Assembly (NCBI GenBank): GCA_963676385.2
Contig: CAXXMM010000002.1
Location: forward strand, 124,001 to 188,000
Direction of reading: 5' to 3'
From: UBA1422 sp963676385
GTDB taxonomy: Bacteria; Bacillota; Clostridia; Peptostreptococcales; Anaerovoracaceae
Length of the DNA: 64,000 nt
The notes under the pieces were generated by a model. That model did not search any database. It was not told where the DNA came from and saw nothing but the letters and a program-made list of their open reading frames with translations. Both the position numbers and the translations under genes were made by a program. Positions 51,686-59,814 of this stretch are shown piece by piece. How positions within the stretch are numbered: the first letter of the stretch is position 1; every line of letters begins with the position of its first letter.

Positions 51686-53926
51686 ATGATAGGAAAAGTC
51701 ATCAAACAACTGATTATTTTAAATATCGCCATCCTACTTTTGATTATCGGATACAAAGTTTACCTTGGATTCCATGAACCGGACTTTCAGGGAAGCAATT
51801 TTGAGAATATCAAAAGAATTGAACAAAATGCAAAGGGTGGGGCCTATTCATTTGTGGTGTTTGGATCGGTGGAAAGCTCTATTAATGTGTTTCAAAATAA
51901 AATCATCAATCAAATCAATGCCAATAAAGACATTGTCTTTGCCGTATCCACAGGGGATGCGGTGCTAGACGGGGCAGAAGATAAATACCAGATATTGCAC
52001 CAGTCTCTGAACAAACTTACCATCCCAATTGTCATTGGGGTGGGGGATGGCGAAATTGCTGATGGTGGCGATATTCGGTTTTATAGGCATTTTGGACCTT
52101 ACTATTTTTCCTTTTTTGCGGGAGACTGTTACTTTATCTTTGCAGACACAACAGGTACCACACCAGTTGGATTGCAAAAGGACTGGTTGGCTGACGAATT
52201 AAACATTGCAGATGGCTATTCTCACGTTTTTGTATTTATGAACGATGCCCCTATAAAATCTTCTGACAATAATTTGATTCAAACAGACCATTATATAAAA
52301 AATAAGAGTTTTCGAAATTACTTATTGATGGAATTTTCGGCACATGGTGTTGATGGGGTGTTTACCAATGGTTCTATGATGTATGAGAAAAAATCAGCAT
52401 ATGGCGTGCCATACTATATCAGCGGCGGTGCAGGTGGATTACTTAACGAGGGAGCGAAGGGTATTGCGTTTCATTATTTGAAAGTAAATGTGGATTCAAA
52501 AGGGGCTTCGGTGGAATCTGTTTCGCAACCTGTCATCTCAAATCAGGCCCTGGCTCAAAAGTTTGAGCGACTTTGGATTTTTATCCATTCGATTTTTTAC
52601 GTGAACTTTATTAATATTCTTTTGGGAACCTTTTTGGCCTTGCTGATATTCCTGATGTTGTACAAAAAAGCGTCAGGGAACGTGGATTATTACAGAGATT
52701 TTACACTGGCGCCGAAAGCGCTTTCTGTTAAAGAAAACTTAACTATCGCTATGTTCACAGACAACTATTTTCCTTTTATTGGTGGTGTCCCTATTTCTAT
52801 TCGACGTTTGGCAAAGGCACTCAGGAATAGGGGGAACCAGGTGGTAATCTTTGCTCCCAAATACCCACAACCCTATAAGGATGAAGAGGAGATTGTTCGA
52901 TGTAAGTTATTATATTATCATAAAAAGGGGCAATTTAACTTTGCATGCGTAAATGTATTTTCTCCAGAAATAGAAATGGCATTTTGCCAATATTCCTTTG
53001 ATATTATACACGTACATCATCCGTTTTTAATGGGAAGGAAGGGCGTCTCTCTGGGAAAAAAATATCATATCCCAGTGGTGTTCACTTATCACACCAGAAT
53101 TGATCAATATGCAGAAAACATACCTATTTTGAAGATGGTATTCAAAAACATTTTGTCCCACAAAATGGTGCAAAAATTTGCTCAAAAATGCAACGGGATT
53201 ATAGCGCCCACAAAATCTGCCAAGGAATACTTAGCCAACATTGGCGTTAGCAGAAACAAAGTTGTGCTCCCAACCGGTGTTGATTCAGATGCGCTTCAAC
53301 AGATGAATCAAGGGAGAATCCATGAAATCAAAATGCAATATGCCCCCAATGGGGAACGATTGCTTTGTTCGGCGTCAAGACTAGCCGTTGAAAAGAATAT
53401 AAGCTTCCTATTATACGGGCTAAAATTGGTGAAAGAAAAGACTGATATTCCGTTTCGATGCCTAATGCTGGGGGATGGCCCGGATCGAGAAAATATCAAA
53501 AAACAAATAGAAAAACTTCAACTGACAAATGATGTCGTTCTCACAGGCACCATTAATCCATCGGATATGGCAACTTACTTCCGGGCCGTAGACATTTTTG
53601 TATTTAGTTCCTTGTCTGAAACCCAGGGGATGGTTCTTTTGGAGGCCATGGCTGGGGGATGCCCGGCTGTCAGCGTTAGATCAAGCGGAACAGATGACGT
53701 TATCCAAGAAGGATTTAATGGATTTAAAACCCTGGAGGAACCTACCCTATGGGCGGATAAAGTTGTATATCTATTGGAAAATGATGAAATACGAGATGAA
53801 ATGAGTAGGAATGCAACATCTTTTGCAATGAATTACACGGAAGAGAAAATTGCCAATCGGGTTGAGGCGTTCTATAAAAAAACAATTGTTGAAACAAAAG
53901 CACTGACTGGGGAGAAAAATGATTAG
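51686..53926 (+). CDS. Degenerate metallophosphoesterase fused to a GT4 glycosyltransferase
   Basis: A 746-residue two-domain membrane protein. After a first helix (residues 5-27), a calcineurin-like phosphoesterase domain (about 45-280) keeps STGDAVLDG and a GDGE in place of GNHD/E. It has lost the first GDxH (FGSVESS instead) and the final GHxH (TNGSMM instead), so it is probably inactive. A second helix (about 298-325) leads to a cytoplasmic GT4 glycosyltransferase: FIGGVPISIRRLAKALRNRG, HVHHPFLMGRKG, PTGVD, and the EX7E motif in SETQGMVLLEAMAGG. Resembles glycolipid (diacylglycerol) glucosyl- or mannosyltransferases. ATG 51686 follows GGAGG. Coupled to the flippase-like protein and the acyltransferase. 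Confidence 0.88.
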   Translation: MIGKVIKQLIILNIAILLLIIGYKVYLGFHEPDFQGSNFENIKRIEQNAKGGAYSFVVFGSVESSINVFQNKIINQINANKDIVFAVSTGDAVLDGAEDKYQILHQSLNKLTIPIVIGVGDGEIADGGDIRFYRHFGPYYFSFFAGDCYFIFADTTGTTPVGLQKDWLADELNIADGYSHVFVFMNDAPIKSSDNNLIQTDHYIKNKSFRNYLLMEFSAHGVDGVFTNGSMMYEKKSAYGVPYYISGGAGGLLNEGAKGIAFHYLKVNVDSKGASVESVSQPVISNQALAQKFERLWIFIHSIFYVNFINILLGTFLALLIFLMLYKKASGNVDYYRDFTLAPKALSVKENLTIAMFTDNYFPFIGGVPISIRRLAKALRNRGNQVVIFAPKYPQPYKDEEEIVRCKLLYYHKKGQFNFACVNVFSPEIEMAFCQYSFDIIHVHHPFLMGRKGVSLGKKYHIPVVFTYHTRIDQYAENIPILKMVFKNILSHKMVQKFAQKCNGIIAPTKSAKEYLANIGVSRNKVVLPTGVDSDALQQMNQGRIHEIKMQYAPNGERLLCSASRLAVEKNISFLLYGLKLVKEKTDIPFRCLMLGDGPDRENIKKQIEKLQLTNDVVLTGTINPSDMATYFRAVDIFVFSSLSETQGMVLLEAMAGGCPAVSVRSSGTDDVIQEGFNGFKTLEEPTLWADKVVYLLENDEIRDEMSRNATSFAMNYTEEKIANRVEAFYKKTIVETKALTGEKND

Positions 53927-54542
53927 AGATTTTTTTCAACATATTATGGTGAAAGGGATGGCAGGTTATATTGGGCTGGTATATGGAACCAGCAAAGTTA
54001 ACTTGTTGGACCAAGTGGAGCAGCTTCGAAATCAAGATGGTGAGAAACTGGTTGCCTTGTTTTGGCATGGGGACAGTTATTGTCTTTATCCTGCAATGAA
54101 AGGTCTAAATTTGTATATTGTTGTAACGAGAGACAGACGGGGCGATTACATTTCGGAGATCTGCCAGCATTTTGGATACCAAACCCTTCGGATTCCCGAT
54201 GCAACAGACGGGGGTAATTACCTGTTTCAAATCAGAAAAGCGATTAATGGAAAACAGCCGGCTAATATTGCCATTACCTTGGATGGGCCTATTGGGGAGT
54301 ATCATGTGCCAAAAGATTTTGCGTTGGTGACAGCCCTATTAACAAAAAGAAGAGTGATGCCCATTTCCATTGATGTAAAGCGAAAAATCAGACTGATAAA
54401 CCGATGGGATAAGTTCACAATCCCTTTGCCTTTCAATAAAATTGACATCCGTTTTCACAAACCGGTGGAGGTGGAACGGGAGAAGGGGGAAGATCCATTG
54501 ATGGCTTCGAAGAGAGAACTCGCATCAATTATGGAACTGTAA
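53919..54542 (+). CDS. Lysophospholipid acyltransferase-like protein (DUF374)
   Basis: A 207-residue protein of the DUF374/LPLAT group, related to LpxL and PlsC acyltransferases. The catalytic H-x-x-x-x-D-like site is represented by FWHGDSYCLY (about residues 48-57). TLDGPIGEYHVPKDFALVTAL gives the conserved DGP-G motif. It overlaps the glycosyltransferase gene by eight bases. It probably acylates or processes the glycolipid made by that enzyme; substrate unproven. Confidence 0.85.
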   Translation: MIRDFFQHIMVKGMAGYIGLVYGTSKVNLLDQVEQLRNQDGEKLVALFWHGDSYCLYPAMKGLNLYIVVTRDRRGDYISEICQHFGYQTLRIPDATDGGNYLFQIRKAINGKQPANIAITLDGPIGEYHVPKDFALVTALLTKRRVMPISIDVKRKIRLINRWDKFTIPLPFNKIDIRFHKPVEVEREKGEDPLMASKRELASIMEL

Positions 54543-54590
54543 CTGAAATTGGGAAAGAGGTAGTAACGAAACCATAGGAGCGGAGGATAT

Positions 54591-55373
54591 ATGCTGTATG
54601 AATTTTCTAGAACCGAACTACTGATTGGAAAAGATGGTATGGATCGACTGAGCGGTTACAAGGTTGCAATCTTTGGAATCGGCGGTGTAGGATCATATGT
54701 GGTGGAGGCCCTTGTCAGAAGCGGAGTTGAACATTTTGTTTTGGTGGACGATGACTGTATATGTCTGACCAACCTAAACCGACAAATTCATGCTACCCAC
54801 CAAACTGTGGGCAGACCAAAAGTAGAAGTGATGAAGGAACGAATCTTGTCCATTAATCCCCAAGCGGAGGTGGAGACCTTCCAGCGGTTTTATTTGCCTG
54901 GATCTGCAACGGAATTGGTGAGGAGGGATTACGATTATATTGTGGATGCTGTGGACACTGTGACGGCGAAGTTAGATTTAATTGTAAATGCAAAAGCAAT
55001 GGGGATTCCCATCATCAGTTGCATGGGGACCGGAAATAAGATGGATCCAACAAAATTTCAAATTGCCGATATTTATGAAACCACTGTTTGCCCATTGGCA
55101 AAAGTGATTCGGAAAGAACTTAGAAATCGAGGAATCCCCGCACTAAAGGTGGTTTATTCCAAAGAGGAACCTATCAAACCCCTTGAGACCGAAGAATCCA
55201 GTTGTAGCACAAACTGTGGTTGCCCGAAAGGGACTACAAGAACCTGCTCCGTTCGTCATCAGATTCCGGGGAGCATTTCCTTTATGCCCTCTGTTGCAGG
55301 ATTGATTATTGCATCGGAAGTGATGAAAGACCTTCTTCAAGTGGGACAGGGAGAAGAAAATAGTAAACTCTGA
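54591..55373 (+). CDS. tcdA: tRNA threonylcarbamoyladenosine dehydratase
   Basis: A 260-residue ThiF/MoeB/E1-like enzyme that, with ATP, cyclises t6A37 of tRNA to ct6A. It shows the N-terminal FSRTELLIGKDGMDRL, nucleotide motif GIGGVGSYVVEALVRSGV (about residues 29-46), DDDCICLTNLNRQI and the family-specific MGTGNKMDPTKF. Cysteines CSTNCGCP near residue 205 are typical. AGGAGCGGAGG precedes the ATG. Unrelated in function to its neighbours. Confidence 0.94.
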   Translation: MLYEFSRTELLIGKDGMDRLSGYKVAIFGIGGVGSYVVEALVRSGVEHFVLVDDDCICLTNLNRQIHATHQTVGRPKVEVMKERILSINPQAEVETFQRFYLPGSATELVRRDYDYIVDAVDTVTAKLDLIVNAKAMGIPIISCMGTGNKMDPTKFQIADIYETTVCPLAKVIRKELRNRGIPALKVVYSKEEPIKPLETEESSCSTNCGCPKGTTRTCSVRHQIPGSISFMPSVAGLIIASEVMKDLLQVGQGEENSKL

Positions 55374-55469
55374 ATACTTACAGAAAAGATGTTGACAGAA
55401 GAGATGGCAAGCACTATGATAAATCATATAAAACATATAAATTAACTATGAAATGCGGAGGACGATACA

Positions 55470-56405
55470 ATGTCAAAAATAGCGAAGAACTTAACGGACT
55501 TGATTGGCAATACACCATTGTTGGAACTGTCAAATTATAATAGGATAAATAGCTTGGGTGCTACAGTTATTGCTAAACTGGAATCCTTTAACCCATTATC
55601 CAGTGTAAAAGACAGAATCGGATTTGCCATGATTAAGGATGCAGAGGACAAAGGATTAATCAATCAAAACACCGTCATCGTTGAACCGACCAGCGGTAAT
55701 ACAGGAGTTGGTTTAGCCTTTGTTGCAGCAGCAAAGGGATATAAGTTAATTATCACCTTGCCGGATACTTTCAGTATTGAAAGAAGAAACCTGCTCAAAG
55801 CATTAGGGGCAGAATTGGTTTTGACTCCCGGTACAGAAGGAATGCCTGGCGCCATCAAGAAGGCTGACGAAATTGCGGCCAATACGCCAAATTCATTTGT
55901 ACCTCAACAGTTTAAAAACCCGGCAAACCCGGCAATTCACAAGACGACCACTGCAGAAGAAATTTGGAAAGATACTGACGGACAGGTGGATATTTTTATA
56001 GCTGGTGTGGGCACCGGTGGTACCGTTTCCGGTGTTGGGGAGGCATTGAAACAGAAAAAAACCAGTGTACAGATTATTGCAGTAGAACCATTTGGTTCTC
56101 CGGTTCTTTCCGGTGGAACAAAAGGCCCTCATCAACTCCAAGGAATTGGTGCCGGATTTGTGCCGGATGTGTTTAACAGAGATGTTGTTGATGAAATCTA
56201 CCAAGTGAAGAATGAAGACGCATTTGAAACGGCAAGAGCCTTAGCAAAAACGGAAGGACTGCTGGTAGGTATCTCTTCTGGAGCAGCTGCGTTTGCCGCC
56301 ACACAAATCGCAAAACGTCCCGAGAACGCAGGCAAAAAAATCGTAGTATTGCTGCCGGATACTGGAGAAAGATATCTTTCTACGCCACTATTCCAAGAAG
56401 ATTAA
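55470..56405 (+). CDS. cysK: Cysteine synthase A (O-acetylserine sulfhydrylase)
   Basis: PLP enzyme making cysteine from O-acetylserine and sulfide. The 311 residues contain IGNTPLLEL, the PLP lysine in FNPLSSVKDRIG (about 45), EPTSGNTGVGLAFVAAAKGY, the phosphate-binding GVGTGGTVSGVGE, and the GISSGAAAFAA motif near the C-terminus. GCGGAGGACG precedes the ATG. Monocistronic. Confidence 0.96.
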   Translation: MSKIAKNLTDLIGNTPLLELSNYNRINSLGATVIAKLESFNPLSSVKDRIGFAMIKDAEDKGLINQNTVIVEPTSGNTGVGLAFVAAAKGYKLIITLPDTFSIERRNLLKALGAELVLTPGTEGMPGAIKKADEIAANTPNSFVPQQFKNPANPAIHKTTTAEEIWKDTDGQVDIFIAGVGTGGTVSGVGEALKQKKTSVQIIAVEPFGSPVLSGGTKGPHQLQGIGAGFVPDVFNRDVVDEIYQVKNEDAFETARALAKTEGLLVGISSGAAAFAATQIAKRPENAGKKIVVLLPDTGERYLSTPLFQED

Positions 56406-56486
56406 TGCTGTTGCACATGTACTTATGACACAAGCAACTACCGTAACAAAAAAGATATTTTGTTGAAAATTATGATTGAAATATGA

Positions 56487-56515
56487 TTGACAAGAAGTGG
56501 ATTTTCGAATAAACT
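56487..56515 (+). promoter_or_regulatory. Promoter of the NiCo riboswitch-CDF unit
   Basis: TTGACA (56487-56492) and TAAACT (56510-56515), 17-base spacer. Confidence 0.75.
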
Positions 56516-56549
56516 GGGCGGGAACTCTTTGCACTGCATATTATCTACA

Positions 56550-56650
56550 GTACAAACTGAGCAGGCGATGAATTGTCATTCAATTTGTGGGGCCGGGTCA
56601 CCGTTGGTGGCAACAGATGAAGAATATCGCATCTGTGGGACAGTAGTATC
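56550..56650 (+). promoter_or_regulatory. NiCo (czcD) riboswitch
   Basis: The conserved core is present in order: ACTGAGCAGGCGATGA, a variable hairpin, GGGGCCGGG, a short hairpin, GGTGGCAACAGATGA, a third hairpin, and CATCTGTGGGACAGT. These match the cobalt/nickel-sensing four-way-junction riboswitch. It controls a cation diffusion facilitator, the classic partner. Confidence 0.93.
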
Positions 56651-56673
56651 TATTACTGTCCCACATTTTTTTT
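56634..56673 (+). terminator. Expression-platform terminator of the NiCo riboswitch
   Basis: TGTGGGACAGTA pairs with TACTGTCCCACA, followed by nine T residues. The 5' arm is the last strand of the aptamer, so metal binding should prevent termination and turn the exporter on. Confidence 0.92.
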
Positions 56674-56729
56674 TGCAAAATGCAGAGGTCTAAAGTCAAA
56701 CTGGGAAATTTTCAACAAAGGAGAAAACC

Positions 56730-57620
56730 ATGAAAAGAAAAGAGAAAGTGGCCTTATTGTCAGTGTGCTCCAACACAACTTTGATCATATTGAAAGTTGT
56801 GGCTGGAATCCTAAGCGGATCTGTCAGTATTGTGTCTGAAGCAATTCATTCAGGGATGGATTTGTTAGCATCTTTAATTGCGTTTACTTCAGTCAAATTG
56901 TCAAACAATCCTGCAGACAGGGAACATCCATACGGCCATGGAAAAATCGAAAATGTTTCTGGGGTAATCGAAGGGGTCCTAATCTTTATTGCAGCATTTT
57001 TAATAATGAAGCAGGCCATCGAGAAGATTATTTCACCCACTGAAGTGAAAGAAACCACGATTGCCATTGTAGTTATGTTTGTAGCGGTTGTGGTGAATAT
57101 CATTGTGTCTAAGATATTATATAAAGTTGCGAAAGAAGAGGATTCGGTTGCCCTTGAAGCGGATGCATTGCATCTAAAGACGGATGTCTATACATCTTTG
57201 GGTGTTGCAGTGGGGCTGATATTGATTAAGTTGACAGGATTTGTATTGTTGGATCCGATTGTCGCCATAGCAGTCGCCCTGCTGATTATTAAAGAAGCTT
57301 GGCATTTGGTGCACACTGCTTTTCAACCCCTGATGGATGTCACCTTAAGTGATGATGAAGTGGAGAAAATAACAAGTCTGGTTAAATCATATTCTCCACC
57401 AGTTATCAATGCCCATAAGTTGCGAACGAGAAAATCAGGCAACGTGCGTATTATTGACTTCCACTTGATTGTAGATGATGCAATGCCTGTAGACACGGCT
57501 CATGAGCTGTGTGAGGAAATTGAAGCATGTATAGAGAAAGAACTTAAAAATTGTGATGTGCAAATACACGTTGAACCCGAAAGCCATTTGGCTTCCACAG
57601 CAAAATCTAATTTGTGGTAA
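56730..57620 (+). CDS. Cation diffusion facilitator family metal exporter
   Basis: A 296-residue exporter with six membrane helices and a C-terminal cytoplasmic metal-binding domain. Metal site residues are in SEAIHSGMDLLAS (helix 2, H-xxx-D) and EADALHLKTDVYTS (helix 5, H-xxx-D). The signature DREHPYGHGKIENVSGVIEG is intact. The upstream NiCo riboswitch points to cobalt/nickel rather than zinc as the exported metal. AAAGGAG precedes the ATG. Confidence 0.95.
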   Translation: MKRKEKVALLSVCSNTTLIILKVVAGILSGSVSIVSEAIHSGMDLLASLIAFTSVKLSNNPADREHPYGHGKIENVSGVIEGVLIFIAAFLIMKQAIEKIISPTEVKETTIAIVVMFVAVVVNIIVSKILYKVAKEEDSVALEADALHLKTDVYTSLGVAVGLILIKLTGFVLLDPIVAIAVALLIIKEAWHLVHTAFQPLMDVTLSDDEVEKITSLVKSYSPPVINAHKLRTRKSGNVRIIDFHLIVDDAMPVDTAHELCEEIEACIEKELKNCDVQIHVEPESHLASTAKSNLW

Positions 57621-57749
57621 GCCGTTGCACAAAGAGGGGAGGTCCTCGTAACGTAAACACTGAAAATTTTCTTTTGTGGTATAATCCAAGCATATGGTAA
57701 AAAAATCTGAATCGGACCAAATTGTGATACAGGGAAGGAAGGTGGGAAT

Positions 57750-58265
57750 GTGTCAATCAATGAGCAAAGAATAGAATTAATTAAATTAATATTAGAAGAT
57801 AACACGATTGCTGCGGAAGAAGAAGATATTTTACACATGCTTCTGCAGGAGCATGTATCAAAGGATTTGATTTCTGAGCATGAAAGTAATCTGACAGTTG
57901 GACAAAAAGCTGCGGATGGACTGGCGAAATTTGCTGGTAGCTGGACATTTATCATTATATTTTTCATCATCCTACTTTCCTGGATTGCCGGGAATGCGAT
58001 TTTGTTGACCAAAGCATTTGACCCGTTTCCATTTATTCTCCTTAACCTTATTCTGTCCTGTATTGCGGCGATACAGGCACCCATTATTATGATGAGTCAA
58101 AATCGGCAAGAAGAAAAAGATCGAATGCGAGCAAAAAATGACTTTAAAGTAAATCTGAAGGCAGAAATTATTATTGAAGATTTACACAATAAAGTGGATA
58201 CTATTCTTGAACAGCAAAAGGAGTTTGCCGCAAAGTTGGATAGTAGGGAAAAGCCGCAGGTATAA
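57750..58265 (+). CDS. DUF1003 membrane protein
   Basis: A 171-residue protein with two central helices (WTFIIIFFIILLSWIAGN and PFILLNLILSCIAAIQAPIIMM) and the DUF1003 signature SQNRQEEKDRMRAKNDFKVNLKAE after them. The C-terminus is coiled-coil-like. The start is GTG at 57750 behind GGAAGGTGGG. Function unknown; possibly cotranscribed with the DUF421 gene 17 bases downstream. Confidence 0.88.
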   Translation: MSINEQRIELIKLILEDNTIAAEEEDILHMLLQEHVSKDLISEHESNLTVGQKAADGLAKFAGSWTFIIIFFIILLSWIAGNAILLTKAFDPFPFILLNLILSCIAAIQAPIIMMSQNRQEEKDRMRAKNDFKVNLKAEIIIEDLHNKVDTILEQQKEFAAKLDSREKPQV

Positions 58266-58282
58266 AAATAAAGGAGTGCATC

Positions 58283-58804
58283 ATGGATTTTATTCATAAT
58301 GGATATGTGCAAATTGTATTTAGCTCTGTTGTTGTCTATTTGTTTATTATTATTGCGATTCGTTTGTTTGGAAAAAAAGAACTGTCCCAGTTATCGGTGA
58401 TAGATCTGGTATTTATTTTATTAATAAGCAATTCTGTCCAAAATGCAATGGTGGGGGCCAATACGACTCTATGGGGTGGTTTGGCAGCTGCCGCCGCTTT
58501 ATTTGTCACAAACTACTTATTTAAGCAACTCTTGTATCGTTTCCCACAGTTTAGCAAAATAGTGCAGGGGGAAACCATGATGTTGATATACAAAGGCAAA
58601 CTCAATCAAAAGAATCTTCAGAAAGCAAGGATTTCCCAAGACGAGTTGATGGAGGCAATCAGGGAACATGGGGTGCATGGAATCGAAGATGTGGATTTGG
58701 CCATTTTGGAAATTGATGGAAACATTAGTATTCTCTCTGACAATTTTCAGACCAGGACCCGACGAAAAAGAATGCCTAGGCGGGGGATGGCACAAAAATC
58801 GTAA
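58283..58804 (+). CDS. DUF421 (YetF-like) membrane protein
   Basis: A 173-residue protein with three N-terminal helices and a soluble YetF domain. Typical are IRLFGKKELSQLSVIDLVFILLISNSVQNAM and, near the C-terminus, REHGVHGIEDVDLAILEIDGNISIL. YetF-type proteins are linked to spore or envelope stress functions, but the role is not established. AAAGGAG lies upstream of the ATG. Confidence 0.9.
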   Translation: MDFIHNGYVQIVFSSVVVYLFIIIAIRLFGKKELSQLSVIDLVFILLISNSVQNAMVGANTTLWGGLAAAAALFVTNYLFKQLLYRFPQFSKIVQGETMMLIYKGKLNQKNLQKARISQDELMEAIREHGVHGIEDVDLAILEIDGNISILSDNFQTRTRRKRMPRRGMAQKS

Positions 58805-58840
58805 CAGTAACTTTTGATAAAGAATGGAATGGAGAGTGGA

Positions 58841-59401
58841 ATGAATATAAAGAACCTTGTAATTGAGGCGGTGAGATATAAGAGAGAAGTAAATGCTATT
58901 TTGCAAAGTCTGAATTACGAAGATTTGGAGCAAGGCAGATTTGTCATTAAGTCTTCTTTAATTACAACGGATTTAAGGCCATTTGTTCTTGCCAATGCCA
59001 AGGAGTTTATTGTAGACTATCACGTTGATTTTTTGGAGGAAGCAATTTATTTGAAGGCTGAAGTCAACGCAAAACAATTGGGAACCATTGATCTTCACTA
59101 TAAAATCATTATTCAGGAACTCCGGTTTGATGATAGTGGACATAAGTTGTTTGCAACTTTTGAGGAAAATGTCAACTCCCTTGGAAACTTTGCCCAAAAA
59201 TTGGCCGTAAAAACGGCTTTGTTGAATGGCCCCTTGTTAAAAACCGCACTGAAAATGGGAAATGTCCCATACATCTATGTGGATGGAAAAAATGTGCTTG
59301 TAGATTTAGATCAATTGGACTTTGTTGGGTCGCTACCCGCTGGACACCAAATCAATTATATTAATGCAAAAGACTCAAAACTTACTTTGTTTTTTGCTTG
59401 A
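58841..59401 (+). CDS. Conserved protein of unknown function
   Basis: A 186-residue soluble protein without a signal peptide or cysteine motif. Mixed beta-strand pattern (IIIQELRFDDSGHKLFATFEEN, KNVLVDLDQLDF) suggests a lipid-binding or beta-barrel-like fold, but I do not recognise the family. I start it at ATG 58841, six bases after GGAG. It trails the DUF1003-DUF421 pair by about 36 bases and may be in the same operon. Confidence 0.75.
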   Translation: MNIKNLVIEAVRYKREVNAILQSLNYEDLEQGRFVIKSSLITTDLRPFVLANAKEFIVDYHVDFLEEAIYLKAEVNAKQLGTIDLHYKIIIQELRFDDSGHKLFATFEENVNSLGNFAQKLAVKTALLNGPLLKTALKMGNVPYIYVDGKNVLVDLDQLDFVGSLPAGHQINYINAKDSKLTLFFA

Positions 59402-59439
59402 TTTTCTTGCTATGAAGTATGTTATTGTATATTTATACC

Positions 59440-59468
59440 TTGACAGTCTGGATATTGAAGAATAAAAT
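59440..59468 (+). promoter_or_regulatory. Promoter of the adhesin riboswitch region
   Basis: TTGACA (59440-59445) and TAAAAT (59463-59468), 17-base spacer, just upstream of the first aptamer. Confidence 0.75.
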
Positions 59469-59489
59469 ATAAAAACAGGGAACAGAGAT

Positions 59490-59590
59490 GAAAATAGCAA
59501 AGCATTCGTGAGAGTGTGACGCAAAGCTTTAGGGTCTTGAAAGACGCCTCAGGGGGGCGCATTTTAATACAAGATAGCCAGCTGCCATTG
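59490..59590 (+). promoter_or_regulatory. c-di-GMP-I riboswitch, copy 1
   Basis: AATAGCAAAGCATTC, GTGTGACGCAAAGCTTTAGGGTCTTGAAA, a GACGCCTC-type hairpin, then AAGATAGCCAGCTGCC: the full class I cyclic-di-GMP aptamer core. Confidence 0.92.
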
Positions 59591-59617
59591 AAGTATATTT
59601 TTTGGCAGTTTTTTTAT
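59582..59617 (+). terminator. Terminator linked to c-di-GMP riboswitch copy 1
   Basis: CTGCCA (59582-59587) pairs with TGGCAG (59603-59608), then seven T residues. The 5' arm is the 3' strand of the aptamer, consistent with ligand-induced antitermination. Confidence 0.82.
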
Positions 59618-59630
59618 TCTTTAGAAAACT

Positions 59631-59741
59631 GCGAAACGAAAAGGCAAAGCAGTTGTGAGGCTGTGACGCAAAGCTAAAGGGTCTTGGGAGATAATGACGT
59701 TTCATTTTTATACTACTATCTTCATAAGACAGCCAGCTACC
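59631..59741 (+). promoter_or_regulatory. c-di-GMP-I riboswitch, copy 2
   Basis: AAAGGCAAAGCAGTTGTGAGG, CTGTGACGCAAAGCTAAAGGGTCTT, a longer variable hairpin (about 59686-59728), then AAGACAGCCAGCTACC. Same class as copy 1, with different hairpin sequences. Confidence 0.92.
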
Positions 59742-59771
59742 GTTTGATTTGTTTGAGATGGTAGCTTTTTT
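59735..59771 (+). terminator. Terminator linked to c-di-GMP riboswitch copy 2
   Basis: AGCTACC (59735-59741) pairs with GGTAGCT (59760-59766), then TTTTTT. Again the 5' arm overlaps the aptamer end. Confidence 0.85.
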
Positions 59772-59814
59772 GTTCGTCGAACAGACGAAAGCTGCAGAGA
59801 AAGGGAGTGCAATC

